The notes under the pieces: generated by a model
Seen by the model: the letters and a program-made list of their open reading frames with translations, nothing else
Told to the model about the DNA's origin: nothing
Databases searched by the model: none
Shown: piece by piece, positions 17,032 to 24,846 of the stretch
Numbering within the stretch: the first letter of the stretch is position 1
How the letters are laid out: every line of letters begins with the position of its first letter
Source of the DNA: Arthrobacter sp. ov407
GTDB taxonomy: Bacteria; Actinomycetota; Actinomycetes; Actinomycetales; Micrococcaceae
Length of the DNA stretch: 59,385 nucleotides
Assembly (NCBI RefSeq): GCF_900102895.1
Contig: NZ_FNGD01000020.1
Span: forward strand, 1-59,385
Direction of reading: 5' to 3'
Program-made: the position numbers and the translations under genes

Positions 17032-17406
17032 ATGATTAAGATTTCTTTTAAGCCGGTTGCAGACGCGCCCGGTGTTTCTACATCTGAACCTGTCGAATCC
17101 CGCCAGGGAGATCGAATTCGTGCGATGGGGCACGGTCAAACAGCACTATTAACAGCCGAACGCAAGACGCCAGATCTCGTGGTTTCAAGAACAGCGGAAT
17201 CTGGGTCTGACGCAGTTGCGTTGAGTTTTTCGGGTATATGGGACGCGACTAAGGACCTCACCGGTCGCGCTTGGGACGCAATTAGCGATGTGCCGACTAA
17301 TGAGGGCGGCGGCGGTGGCGGTGGCGGTGGTGGCGGCGGTGCTCACATAGTAGTGAGCTCGGACGAAGCCGAAGTCGGCACAACTTCTCGGGCGCCAGCC
17401 CTCTAG
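17032..17406 (+). CDS. poly-glycine hypothetical protein
   Basis: A 124-residue protein starting at ATG 17032 with CGGAG upstream. Residues 92-103 are twelve consecutive glycines, encoded by mixed GGC/GGT codons (17305-17340), then AHIVVSSDEAEVG. The first 90 residues are mixed and lack cysteine. A glycine run before a short tail recalls some modified-peptide precursors, but there are no modifying enzymes nearby and no Cys/Ser-rich core, so this is not claimed. The gene has lower GC than its surroundings. Function unknown. Confidence 0.6.
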   Translation: MIKISFKPVADAPGVSTSEPVESRQGDRIRAMGHGQTALLTAERKTPDLVVSRTAESGSDAVALSFSGIWDATKDLTGRAWDAISDVPTNEGGGGGGGGGGGGAHIVVSSDEAEVGTTSRAPAL

Positions 17407-17426
17407 GGGAACGGCACAAACACAAA

Positions 17427-17458
17427 CGGACGACGGCGGGACGTCCCGCCGTCGTCCG
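17427..17458 (+). terminator. 32-bp perfect GGACGACGGCGGG palindrome
   Basis: The left arm CGGACGACGGCGGGAC (17427-17442) is immediately followed by its exact complement (17443-17458), giving a 32-bp perfect palindrome 20 bases after a stop. The most complete member of the hairpin family. Confidence 0.8.
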
Positions 17459-17571
17459 CTCCGTAGCAGAGTTCACACCCCGGCGTTCGTTTTGGCTGCG
17501 GCCGGAAGGGCCTGTTTCTCCGGCGCCGGCCGCCGTAGGCTATGGGCATCCACCACATCGAGGAGGCACTC

Positions 17572-18051
17572 ATGCGCACGGCAACACCCAAGACCCAGGC
17601 CGATCAGATCCGCCATCTCTCAGAAAATCTCATGTCTCAGCTCACCGAAGGGAGGGAGTGGGCCACTCCCGGGGTCGAGGCGGCGTTGAAAAGAGTGGTG
17701 GCCGGGCTCGATGCCGGGATTGAATCGGCATCCCCGAGGATCCAGGCCGGACTACGGCGGCTCGCCGACGATCTTGCCGGTGAAGTGAAAACTCTGACTC
17801 CCCGTGTTCAAGAGGGCCTGAAGCGGGTTGCACCGCAACTCGTCACGGCACCCGCCCGGGCTAAGTCGCGGCGGACGGCGTCCGGGAAGGCCTGGGTGAT
17901 TGCCGGAGTGGCGGCCATCGCGGTGACCGCGGGAGTCGCGGCCTGGCTCTCTTTCCGCCGTGCGGATAACGAGCCGGTGCCGTCCGTGGATGCGCAGCGT
18001 ACCAGCGCGGACCCCGACCTGCGCGCCCCCTCCACAGAGGCCCAGACCTGA
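17572..18051 (+). CDS. single-pass membrane protein, stress-block type
   Basis: A 159-residue protein. ATG 17572 is chosen because GAGGAGG lies six to seven bases upstream; an earlier in-frame ATG at 17542 has none. The N-terminal 100 residues contain amphipathic repeats of the kind (T/S)PR(I/V)Q.GL(K/R)R...L (ESASPRIQAGLRRL, KTLTPRVQEGLKRV), like apolipoprotein or DUF3618-type helices. One transmembrane helix follows (AWVIAGVAAIAVTAGVAAWL) and a short polar tail. It is convergent with the MarR gene and probably part of the envelope-stress block. Function unknown. Confidence 0.72.
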   Translation: MRTATPKTQADQIRHLSENLMSQLTEGREWATPGVEAALKRVVAGLDAGIESASPRIQAGLRRLADDLAGEVKTLTPRVQEGLKRVAPQLVTAPARAKSRRTASGKAWVIAGVAAIAVTAGVAAWLSFRRADNEPVPSVDAQRTSADPDLRAPSTEAQT

Positions 18052-18127
18052 GGCAACCAGGCGGTATAGGCGGAACTCCTGCGCCCTGCCTCCACCCGGC
18101 GGATCAACTGCGGGGCGAATCCCCTGC

Positions 18128-18553
18128 TTATCGGGGCTTTTGGAAGGAATTCACAAACCGCGAGAGTTGGTCCCGAAGGATTTCCCATCCGTCGAAGTCT
18201 GAGGAAACGGCGGCGCTTTCAGCCTCACGGGCTGCGCCGAGGGCCGATTCCCCCGCTTCCGTTATCTCAACGTGGAACTGACGGCGGTCCTGCGGGTTTC
18301 TTGTCCTCGAGACGAGGCCTCCTGCCTCCAAGCGGGTCAGGACGCGGCCTAGCGTCTGGCTTTGAACGTGCACTTTCGCGGCAAGCTGTTCTTGGTTTAG
18401 CGGGCGGGGCGCCACTGCTTTAAGGGCGATGACGGCGGCTCGCGTCAGACCCAGCGGCGCGAGTGCGTCGTCGTGCCGGCGCTGAACCAGGCGGGCCGCT
18501 GTGGTGAGAAGCAGGTAGCCGTCCCGGACGTTGGCCTGGGGATCGGGTGGCAT
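18128..18553 (-). CDS. MarR-family transcriptional regulator
   Basis: A 141-residue winged-helix regulator. The helix-turn-helix is RPLNQEQLAAKVHVQSQTLGRVLTRLEAGGLV and the wing is SRTRNPQDRRQFHVEITEAG, with the conserved DxRR. ATG 18553 has AGGAAG nine bases upstream. It lies beside the PRC-barrel gene and near TTAGTAA/TTACTAA-type inverted repeats at 19525-19654 and 22849-22862, which are plausible operators. MarR proteins usually repress neighbours until a small ligand or oxidant binds; the ligand is unknown. Confidence 0.9.
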   Translation of the reverse strand: MPPDPQANVRDGYLLLTTAARLVQRRHDDALAPLGLTRAAVIALKAVAPRPLNQEQLAAKVHVQSQTLGRVLTRLEAGGLVSRTRNPQDRRQFHVEITEAGESALGAAREAESAAVSSDFDGWEILRDQLSRFVNSFQKPR

Positions 18554-18595
18554 CGTTGGCGGCCTTCCTGGAGCGGAACAAAGGACAAACAGAAG

Positions 18596-18639
18596 GGGCA
18601 GGCCAGGGGCCGGCGTTAGCCGCGACCCCTGACCTGCCC
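18596..18639 (-). terminator. hairpin between PRC-barrel and marR genes
   Basis: GGGCAGGccAGGGG pairs with CCCCTgaCCTGCCC (12 paired bases, one internal mismatch pair). It sits seven bases after the PRC-barrel gene stop on minus. Confidence 0.65.
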
Positions 18640-18646
18640 ACGATTG

Positions 18647-19453
18647 CTAGCGGCGGATGCCGTCGTCGCCGTCGGTTTCGATGCGTTCCTTGCGGACTTC
18701 CTCATCGACGGTTACTTCGTCAGTGACCGTTTCCTTGTCGAGGCGGACGCGTTCGACCGGGACCGTCTCCTTCTCCACGACGGGGCGTTCCTCGTGGAGG
18801 ACGACTTCGTGTTCTTCCTCGCTGATGCCCGGGCCGGACATCGCCGATCCACGGTTGGCATCGGTGATGGGTTCACGTTCGAGTCGGACCTCTTCGCGCT
18901 GTACCGGAACGGTCTGAGTGACGTTTTCGGTGGTGACGTACTTGCGCAGCCGCACCCGTCCGGTGGCTTCCCTTTCGGTGCCGACGTTCAGGCGTTCCTC
19001 GGAGCGGGTCATGGCATCATCGGTGGTGGGGCCGGAGGTGTCGCGTCCTACAGTGCCGCGGTCGGTGTCTGCATAGTCTGCGTCGCGGTAGTCCGCGTCC
19101 CGGCCACCTGTCGTATCGGCGTAGGTCTGGCTTCCGCCGCCCAGGCCGTAGTGGGCGTAGAGACGTTCCTCCTCGGCAGGCTCGAGGTGCCCGTCGGCGT
19201 CGACGCGGGGAGCGTCCTTGACGTGGTCCTTGGTGTACGGGATGAGGATGTCGTCCCCCTCGGTGCGGGCCCCTTCCAGGGGGACGAAGGATTCCGAGGT
19301 GCCGAACAGCCCGGTCTTGGCCGTTACCCACGTGGGCTGGCCGTTGTTGTCGTCTGCGTAGACCTGGCCGATGGATCCGATCTTGTCCCCATCGGTGGAA
19401 AGGACGTTTCCGTTGCGCTGAAGCAGGTCATCGATATGTTCCTTGGCGAGCAT
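18647..19453 (-). CDS. PRC-barrel and DUF2382 (YsnF-like) stress protein
   Basis: A 268-residue protein. The N-terminal PRC-barrel (residues 1-75: IDDLLQRNGNVLSTDGDKIGSIGQVYAD, WVTAKTGLFG) is joined by a tyrosine/aspartate-rich linker (YADTTGGRDADYRDADYADTD) to a C-terminal DUF2382 domain rich in acidic/basic beta repeats (VPVQREEVRLEREP, VVLHEERPVVEKETVPVERVRL). DUF2382 occurs in general-stress proteins such as YsnF. ATG 19453 is preceded by AAGGAGA; a longer frame to 19684 runs through the operator region and is rejected. It is divergent from the LEA-like gene and likely co-regulated. Confidence 0.85.
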   Translation of the reverse strand: MLAKEHIDDLLQRNGNVLSTDGDKIGSIGQVYADDNNGQPTWVTAKTGLFGTSESFVPLEGARTEGDDILIPYTKDHVKDAPRVDADGHLEPAEEERLYAHYGLGGGSQTYADTTGGRDADYRDADYADTDRGTVGRDTSGPTTDDAMTRSEERLNVGTEREATGRVRLRKYVTTENVTQTVPVQREEVRLEREPITDANRGSAMSGPGISEEEHEVVLHEERPVVEKETVPVERVRLDKETVTDEVTVDEEVRKERIETDGDDGIRR

Positions 19454-19524
19454 GATGTCTCCTTGGATCTGTGATGCGGTTTGGTGTGGCAACGACTCCG
19501 CAGTGAACGTTGCATGACACACCA

Positions 19525-19560
19525 TAAGCATGCTTAGTAAGTGCTTGGCAAGCTTACTTA
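19525..19560. promoter_or_regulatory. operator-like palindromes, site 1
   Basis: TAAGCATGCTTA (19525-19536) is a perfect 12-bp palindrome. It overlaps AGTAAG (19536-19541) paired with CTTACT (19553-19558), with GCTTG-G-CAAGC between. The cluster lies 70-110 bases upstream of the PRC-barrel start. Confidence 0.6.
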
Positions 19561-19634
19561 CTATTTTTCTTCCGCCGCGAGTCGCGCCGGCCGGATGTGT
19601 TGCGAAGCAAACAGGAAGTGTGCTTAGTATTTGG

Positions 19635-19654
19635 TTAGTAACCGTGCTTACTAA
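19635..19654. promoter_or_regulatory. TTAGTAA-N6-TTACTAA operator, site 2
   Basis: A perfect 7-bp inverted repeat with a 6-base spacer, about 60 bases before the LEA-like gene. A further TTAGTA lies at 19624. The size and symmetry fit a MarR dimer. Confidence 0.65.
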
Positions 19655-19712
19655 TTCATTCGGCACTGCTGGTTCACGATTCACCGGCTACCTTTCCTGA
19701 AAGAGAGCAACG

Positions 19713-20501
19713 ATGACAGAAAACCCATGGCCCCAGACGACTCCATCGACGTCCACGGACGAGTACCTGAGCACCGGAGCAGTCGGCTCCGGTGGTGTGC
19801 AGAGCTCGCCGTCCACGAAAGACGCTGTGAAAGACGAAGCCGCAGCAGTGGTAGGTCACGCCGCAGGGGAAGCCAAAAACGTCGCCGAAACCGCCAAGGC
19901 GGAGGCCGCCAACGTCGCCTCCGAGGTAAAGACCAGTGCCCGCGACCTGCTGCACCAGGCAAAAGCCGACCTGACGGATCAGGCAGGCACCCAGCAGCAG
20001 AAGGCCGCTGAGCGGATCCGCACCATCTCTTCGCAGCTGCACACGATGGCGGACGCATCTGACCAGCCCGGCGTCGCAGCTGACCTTGTCCGTCAGGCCG
20101 CGGAACGGTCCCAGTCCGTGGCTTCCTGGCTTGAAAATCGGGATCCGGGATCGCTGCTGGAGGAAGTGAAGTCCTTTGCGCGTCAGCGTCCGGGGACGTT
20201 CCTGCTGGCCGCAGCTGGCGCCGGAATGCTGGCCGGTCGACTGGGACGCAGCCTGCAGGCCGGGGCTCCCGACACGCAGCAGACGGCATCGAAGCCCGCT
20301 CGGACCTCATCCCCGGCTACGACCCCCGCCCACCAGGAGACGGTGATCGCTGCCGGCTCCGGGGACCGGTTCTTCGATGAGCCCGTCCTGCCCGGCGCGG
20401 CGGGTCCTGTTTCGACTCAAACATTGCCGTCCGGCACTGCAGCCGACACGACCCTTCGGGACAACGCTCCGTTCCCGAGCCGAGAGGGTGGTCAGCTGTG
20501 A
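19713..20501 (+). CDS. LEA/apolipoprotein-like stress protein with membrane helix
   Basis: A 262-residue protein. Residues 35-100 are alanine/lysine/glutamate-rich amphipathic repeats (AAGEAKNVAETAKAEAANVASEVK), like late-embryogenesis-abundant proteins. About residues 155-180 form a hydrophobic GxxxG-type segment (RPGTFLLAAAGAGMLAGRLG). The tail is disordered. ATG 19713 follows AAAGAGAG. It heads a plus-strand run with the holin-like and DUF3618 genes and overlaps the next gene by four bases. Envelope or desiccation protection is likely but inferred. Confidence 0.8.
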   Translation: MTENPWPQTTPSTSTDEYLSTGAVGSGGVQSSPSTKDAVKDEAAAVVGHAAGEAKNVAETAKAEAANVASEVKTSARDLLHQAKADLTDQAGTQQQKAAERIRTISSQLHTMADASDQPGVAADLVRQAAERSQSVASWLENRDPGSLLEEVKSFARQRPGTFLLAAAGAGMLAGRLGRSLQAGAPDTQQTASKPARTSSPATTPAHQETVIAAGSGDRFFDEPVLPGAAGPVSTQTLPSGTAADTTLRDNAPFPSREGGQL

Positions 20502-20920
20502 GCCACCAGATACCGGAGGCGCCTCCCACGGCCGCTCACGCCAAGGCTGAAACGTCGTCCCTGGGCGATCTTCTCGGCGATGTGACGCGGGACATGTCCA
20601 CCCTGATGCGCCAGGAAGTCGAACTGGCCAAGGTCGAGCTGAAACAGTCCGCGACCCGGGCGGGCAAGGGCAGCGGAATGTTCGCCGGCGCCGGCGTTGC
20701 GGGCCATTTCGTCCTGGTCTTCCTGTCCCTGGCGCTCTGGTGGGCGCTCGGCGACTTGATGGGCCACGGCTGGTCCGCCGTTGTAGTCGCCATCGTGTGG
20801 GGCATCGTTGCGGCCGTCCTTGCCTCAAGGGGCCGGAAGGAACTCAAGGCGATCAAGGGCCTGCCCCAGACCGCCGAGACGCTGCAGGAAATTCCCCCCA
20901 CGCTTAAGCCCAACTCTTAG
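20498..20920 (+). CDS. phage-holin-family-like (Actinobacterial holin-X) membrane protein
   Basis: A 140-residue protein starting at GTG 20498, overlapping the previous stop (GTGA). An amphipathic N-terminus (DMSTLMRQEVELAKVELKQSATRAGKGSGMF) is followed by two transmembrane helices (GVAGHFVLVFLSLALWWALG and WSAVVVAIVWGIVAAVLA). This is the Actinobacterial holin-X/DUF1469 family, which despite its name is usually chromosomal and paired with DUF3618 proteins. There is no phage context here. The role is probably membrane organisation under stress. Confidence 0.85.
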   Translation: MSHQIPEAPPTAAHAKAETSSLGDLLGDVTRDMSTLMRQEVELAKVELKQSATRAGKGSGMFAGAGVAGHFVLVFLSLALWWALGDLMGHGWSAVVVAIVWGIVAAVLASRGRKELKAIKGLPQTAETLQEIPPTLKPNS

Positions 20921-20938
20921 ATTCAGCGAGGAAACACG

Positions 20939-21535
20939 ATGAGTGAAAACCCGGATGTCATCCGAGCAGATATTGAAGCAACCCGTGCCCGCCTGGGCAC
21001 CAACGTCGACGCGGTGGCGGACAAGGTCACGCCGTCGCATATCGTCCAGCGGCAAACCGACAAGGTCAAGGACGCAGTCTTCGGAGTGAAGGAGAAAGTC
21101 ATGGGAGCAGCCGACCACACCGCGGGCAACGTGCATTCCGCGACGGGCAGCGCCGGGGCACACCTTGGCGACGCCGGCGCCGCGATTGGCGACGCCCCGG
21201 TCCAGGTCAAGGCCAAAGCCCAGGGAAACCCGCTGGCCGCCGGGCTGGTCGCCTTCGGCGCAGGCCTGCTGGTCTCGTCCCTGATCCCGGCCAGCGAGAA
21301 AGAACGTGAAGCCGCGGATGCCCTGAAGACCGCGGCCGAACCGCTCACCACGGAACTGACGGAAGCCGCGAAGCACGTGGCCGAAGGGCTCAAGGAGCCC
21401 GCCCAGGAGGCCATGGAGAACGTCAAGGCCACCGCCGCGGCAGCCACCGATCACGTCAAGGCCGAGGGCCAGGGCGCCGTGGCCGATGTGAAGGATCGGA
21501 CCGCCGACGCCAAGGACAACGTTCAGCAGGCTTAA
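20939..21535 (+). CDS. DUF3618 domain protein
   Basis: A 198-residue protein with the N-terminal DUF3618 signature (NPDVIRADIEATRARLGTNVDAVADKVTP). A central hydrophobic segment (NPLAAGLVAFGAGLLVSSLIP, about residues 97-117) is followed by a long helical, alanine-rich tail with LEA-like repeats. AGCGAGGAAAC precedes ATG 20939, 18 bases after the holin-like stop. DUF3618 and holin-X genes are habitually adjacent in actinomycetes, so the two products likely act together at the membrane. Molecular function unknown. Confidence 0.85.
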   Translation: MSENPDVIRADIEATRARLGTNVDAVADKVTPSHIVQRQTDKVKDAVFGVKEKVMGAADHTAGNVHSATGSAGAHLGDAGAAIGDAPVQVKAKAQGNPLAAGLVAFGAGLLVSSLIPASEKEREAADALKTAAEPLTTELTEAAKHVAEGLKEPAQEAMENVKATAAAATDHVKAEGQGAVADVKDRTADAKDNVQQA

Positions 21536-21547
21536 GTACACAGGATC

Positions 21548-21587
21548 CGGCCGGCCGCCTCTCGCTGACGCGATGGGCGGCCGGCCG
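21548..21587 (+). terminator. CGGCCGGCCGCC hairpin
   Basis: A perfect 12-bp stem, CGGCCGGCCGCC (21548-21559) with GGCGGCCGGCCG (21576-21587), 16-base loop, 12 bases after the DUF3618 gene. It separates that operon from the yihY-like gene. Confidence 0.75.
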
Positions 21588-21617
21588 CTGCACCGGACCC
21601 CCTAAAGGATGGCCCCC

Positions 21618-22781
21618 ATGGCAAAGAACGACGTCGCAGAGCTAGCACCTACCAGCGCGGAAACCGAGGAAAGCAGCACGGCCAAGGCCCGCACGGCGCC
21701 TGTCCCGGACGACTCCCGCAAGCCCGACAGCCCCACGGATGTCACTAAACCGTCGTGGCAGTACATCGCGAAGAAGACTCTGCGTGAATTCACCAAGGAC
21801 CAGTGTCCCGATCTCGCCGCAGCCCTGACCTACTACTCGGTCCTCTCCCTCTTTCCGGCGATGCTGGCCCTGGTGTCGTTGCTGGGCATTTTCGGGCAGG
21901 CCGAGAAGACCACATCCGCTCTCCTGGAGATTGTCCAGGGCTTCGCGCCGGCTGAAACTGTGGACGCCATCCGCCAGCCGGTCGAGCAGCTCAGCAGCTC
22001 CTCCGCTGCCGGACTCACCCTCGTGATCGGCATCCTCACCGCCCTCTGGTCCGCCTCCGGCTATGTTGGTGCGTTTGCCCGGGCAATGAACCGGATCTAC
22101 GAAATCGATGAGGGCCGGCCGTTCATCAAGCTCCGGGGCACCGTACTCGGCGTCACCATCGTCAACCTGCTGATCGTCGTCGTGCTGGCCGCCATGCTGG
22201 TCCTCACAGGGCCGGTGGCCGAGGCCGTCGGCAACGCGATCGGGTTGGGCGCCGCATTCCTGACCGTATGGAGCATCCTGAAGTGGCCGGTCATGGCGGT
22301 GCTTGTCGTGCTGGCGATCGCCATTCTTTACTACGCCACCCCGAACGTGAAACAGCCCAAGTTCCGCTGGATGAGCCTGGGGTCTTTCATCGCCCTGGTC
22401 GTCTTTCTGCTGGCCTCGCTCGGCTTCGCGTTGTACGTCGCCAACTTCAGCAGTTACGAGAAGACCTATGGTGCGATTGGCGGCGTCATTATCTCGCTGC
22501 TGTGGCTCTGGCTCCTGAACATGTCCCTGCTGTTCGGCGCCGAGTTCGACGCCGAGATGGAACGTGGCCGCCAGCTCCAGGCCGGCATCGAGGCCGAGGA
22601 AACCATCCAGTTGCCGCCCCGGGACACCAAGAAGAGCGACAAGCTCCAGGCCCGCGAAGAAGACGACATCCGCCGCGGGCGCGAACTGCGGGAACAGCAC
22701 GGCGACGCCGACGAGGAACAGCTGAAACAGCGGGACCGGAGCACTCCACTGAGCGGCGCCAGCAAAATCGATCGCACCTGA
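21618..22781 (+). CDS. YihY/BrkB-family inner membrane protein
   Basis: A 387-residue integral membrane protein with six helices and charged tails. Family motifs are LAAALTYYSVLSLFPAMLALVSLLG near residue 75, GFAPAETVDAIRQP, WSASGYVGAFARAMNRIYEIDEGRPF and GAIGGVIISLLWLWLLNMSLLFGAEFDAEM. ATG 21618 is used because AAAGGA is nine bases away; an ATG at 21609 abuts the ribosome site. Once misnamed ribonuclease BN, the family is now treated as a membrane protein of unknown, possibly transport, function. The long acidic C-terminus is common in actinomycetes. Confidence 0.92.
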   Translation: MAKNDVAELAPTSAETEESSTAKARTAPVPDDSRKPDSPTDVTKPSWQYIAKKTLREFTKDQCPDLAAALTYYSVLSLFPAMLALVSLLGIFGQAEKTTSALLEIVQGFAPAETVDAIRQPVEQLSSSSAAGLTLVIGILTALWSASGYVGAFARAMNRIYEIDEGRPFIKLRGTVLGVTIVNLLIVVVLAAMLVLTGPVAEAVGNAIGLGAAFLTVWSILKWPVMAVLVVLAIAILYYATPNVKQPKFRWMSLGSFIALVVFLLASLGFALYVANFSSYEKTYGAIGGVIISLLWLWLLNMSLLFGAEFDAEMERGRQLQAGIEAEETIQLPPRDTKKSDKLQAREEDDIRRGRELREQHGDADEEQLKQRDRSTPLSGASKIDRT

Positions 22782-22848
22782 TATCCCTTAGGGCCCTGGA
22801 CGGGACTCCTTCCCATCCAGGCGCGAACAAGGAATGATCTTGTTGATC

Positions 22849-22862
22849 AGTAGGCTTACTAA
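22849..22862. promoter_or_regulatory. operator-like site 3, upstream of Zn dehydrogenase
   Basis: AGTAGGCTTACTAA: AGTAgG-CTTACT is a palindrome with one mismatch, and CTTACTAAT(T) matches the half-site at 19647-19655. It lies 26 bases before the dehydrogenase ATG, a repressor-like position. Confidence 0.5.
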
Positions 22863-22887
22863 TTTGGTTGCGACTCAAGGAGCGAAA

Positions 22888-24063
22888 ATGAGGGCACTTA
22901 CCTGGCAGGGAAAGCGGTCGGTCAGCGTGGAGATGGTTCCGGATCCGGTCATTGAGAAGGGGACGGACGCCATCGTCAGGATCACTTCAACGGCGATCTG
23001 CGGCTCAGACCTCCACCTGTACGAGGTCCTCGGCCCCTATATGAAGGCCGGCGACATCCTGGGCCACGAACCCATGGGTGTCGTTGAGGAGGTGGGCTCC
23101 GAAGTAAGGAACCTCAAGCCGGGCGACAGGGTGGTCATCCCCTTCAACATTTCCTGCGGTCATTGCTGGATGTGCAAACAGGGGCTGCAGTCTCAGTGCG
23201 AAACCACTCAGGTTCATGCCCACAACAGCGGGGCGAGCCTGTTCGGGTTCTCCGAGCTCTACGGGTCGGTCCCCGGCGGGCAGGCGGAATACCTGCGCGT
23301 CCCCCACGCCGACTACGGGCCGATAAAGGTCGGGCATGACCTGCCCGATGAGCGGTACCTCTACCTCTCCGATATTCTTCCCACTGCCTGGCAGGGAGTG
23401 AAATACGCGGACGTCCCCCCTGGCGGAACACTGGCGGTCTTTGGGCTCGGCCCGGTGGGGCAGTTCGCCAGCCGGGTCGGGCGTCACCTGGGCCAGCGGG
23501 TCATCGCCGTCGAGCCGGTTCCGGAACGCCGCCGCATGGCCGAGCGGCACGGAGTGGAAACGATTGACTTCACAAAGGACGTTGGTGACCAGCTTCGCGA
23601 TATGACCGACGGAAGGGGCCCCGACGCGGTGGTCGACGCCGTCGGCATGGAAGCGCACAATTCGCCCGTCGGCGCCTTTGCGCAGAATGCGGTGGGCCTC
23701 TTGCCCGATGCCCTGGCCAAGAAGGCCATGGAGACTGCCGGCGTAGACCGCATGACGGTTCTCCATGCAGCGATCGACTCCGTGCGCCGGGGAGGCACCG
23801 TCTCGCTAAGCGGGGTGTACGGGGGCACAGCGAGCCCCATGCCGCTGCTCACCATGTTCGACAAACAGATCCAACTCCGGATGGGCCAGTGCAACGTCCG
23901 CCGGTGGACGGACGAGCTGCTCCCGCTCGTGGAAGATCCCGCAGACCCGCTCGGCGTCATGGACCTCAAAACTCACGAGGTCGCCCTCGACGGCGCCGCG
24001 GCCGCCTACGAGATCTTCCAGAAAAAGGAAGACGGCTGCATCAAGGTGGTCCTGAAGCCGTAG
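22888..24063 (+). CDS. zinc-dependent alcohol dehydrogenase, formaldehyde-dehydrogenase-like
   Basis: A 391-residue medium-chain dehydrogenase. The GroES-like domain has the catalytic zinc Cys and His (TAICGSDLHLYE, LGHEPMGVVEEVG) and the structural zinc cluster CGHCWMCKQGLQSQC. The Rossmann domain has VFGLGPVGQFASRVG. The long insert after the second domain (GVDRMTVLHAAIDSVRRGG region) matches glutathione-independent formaldehyde dehydrogenase-like members. ATG 22888 has AAGGAG at good spacing. It may detoxify aldehydes; the upstream operator-like site suggests co-regulation with the stress block. The substrate is not certain. Confidence 0.9.
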   Translation: MRALTWQGKRSVSVEMVPDPVIEKGTDAIVRITSTAICGSDLHLYEVLGPYMKAGDILGHEPMGVVEEVGSEVRNLKPGDRVVIPFNISCGHCWMCKQGLQSQCETTQVHAHNSGASLFGFSELYGSVPGGQAEYLRVPHADYGPIKVGHDLPDERYLYLSDILPTAWQGVKYADVPPGGTLAVFGLGPVGQFASRVGRHLGQRVIAVEPVPERRRMAERHGVETIDFTKDVGDQLRDMTDGRGPDAVVDAVGMEAHNSPVGAFAQNAVGLLPDALAKKAMETAGVDRMTVLHAAIDSVRRGGTVSLSGVYGGTASPMPLLTMFDKQIQLRMGQCNVRRWTDELLPLVEDPADPLGVMDLKTHEVALDGAAAAYEIFQKKEDGCIKVVLKP

Positions 24064-24104
24064 CGGAGACGCCCGCGCTCCGGGAGATTCCTAAGCCCGA
24101 CTAC

Positions 24105-24380
24105 GGCTGGCTCTTCATGTGGGCTTCCGGTGTCCAGTTGGCGGGATTGATCCGGCCGCCGTAGATGGGGAGTTCGATGGGAGGTTCATCCGCCCTGAAC
24201 TGGGACCACATCCGGTTCAGTCCGGCCGCCTGATCGGACCCTGCCCGGACGCCCCATGTCAAGCTCGGTGGACAGCACGGAAGGGGCATCGGACAGAACG
24301 GCGCCCTCGGGGTCCGCGATGATGCTGCGGCCCTGCCCGGTGGGTCCGGCGCAGGTGGCGCTGACATCTCCCTGTTCATC
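24105..24380 (-). pseudogene. carbon-nitrogen hydrolase (nitrilase family) C-terminal remnant
   Basis: On the minus strand the segment ATCAGPTGQGRSIIADPEGAVL then DAPSVLSTELDMG (about 24250-24375) and, in another frame, GLNRMWSQFRADEPPIEL then YGGRINPANW (about 24130-24235) match the last part of nitrilase-family amidohydrolases. A frameshift near 24240 separates them, and the N-terminal catalytic Glu-Lys-Cys portion is missing. This is a decayed 3' fragment. Confidence 0.7.
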
Positions 24381-24517
24381 GGCCTGATCGTGGCCACCTT
24401 TTCTGGCTCCCTATCGAAGATAAGGCTGCCGTGGTAATTTCTGCTTGGATTAGGAGTTCTACATGCGATTGCCTTCCAATCCGGCTCCTGATACCGCTTT
24501 CGAAAGCAGAGGCAACG

Positions 24518-24790
24518 ATGGCAACTCTATTGATTTTCCATGAGGTAGACGACGTAGACCACTGGCTGAGCTCGCCGCGACGCCAGGAACTCTTCGGACC
24601 TATGGGCATGACTGTTCGGACTTTTGTCGACCCGGAGAAAACCAACCGCGTCGGCCTGATCGTCGAAGTCCCGGACATGGACACATTCCAGCGAATGATG
24701 GAGTCCGAGGCCGCGGCCGACGCCATGAAATTCGACGGCGTACGCCCGGACACGATCCTGACGCTGGTCGAACCCGAGCCCAGCATCTGA
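24518..24790 (+). CDS. small uncharacterised alpha/beta protein
   Basis: A 90-residue protein beginning MATLLIFHEVDDVDHWL. ATG 24518 follows GCAGAGGCAACG. The pattern (strand LLIFHEV, helix VDHWLSSPRRQEL, strand NRVGLIVEVPD, helix MDTFQRMMESEAAADAM, C-terminal strand DTILTLVE) suggests a ferredoxin-like dimeric barrel. No catalytic residue is evident. It precedes the aldo/keto reductase by 56 bases and may be cotranscribed with it. Confidence 0.7.
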   Translation: MATLLIFHEVDDVDHWLSSPRRQELFGPMGMTVRTFVDPEKTNRVGLIVEVPDMDTFQRMMESEAAADAMKFDGVRPDTILTLVEPEPSI

Positions 24791-24846
24791 CCCCGGGACG
24801 TAGTCCTGGCGGGAAGCTCGCGCTGCACACCGTCGAAAGGACCTGC

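Noticed and set aside
17032..17406. Microcin B17-like precursor
   Set aside because: There is a glycine run, but no Cys/Ser/Thr-rich core and no cyclodehydratase or export genes nearby.
20498..20920. Phage holin, suggesting a prophage
   Set aside because: This holin-X/DUF1469 family is chromosomal in actinomycetes and there are no other phage genes nearby.
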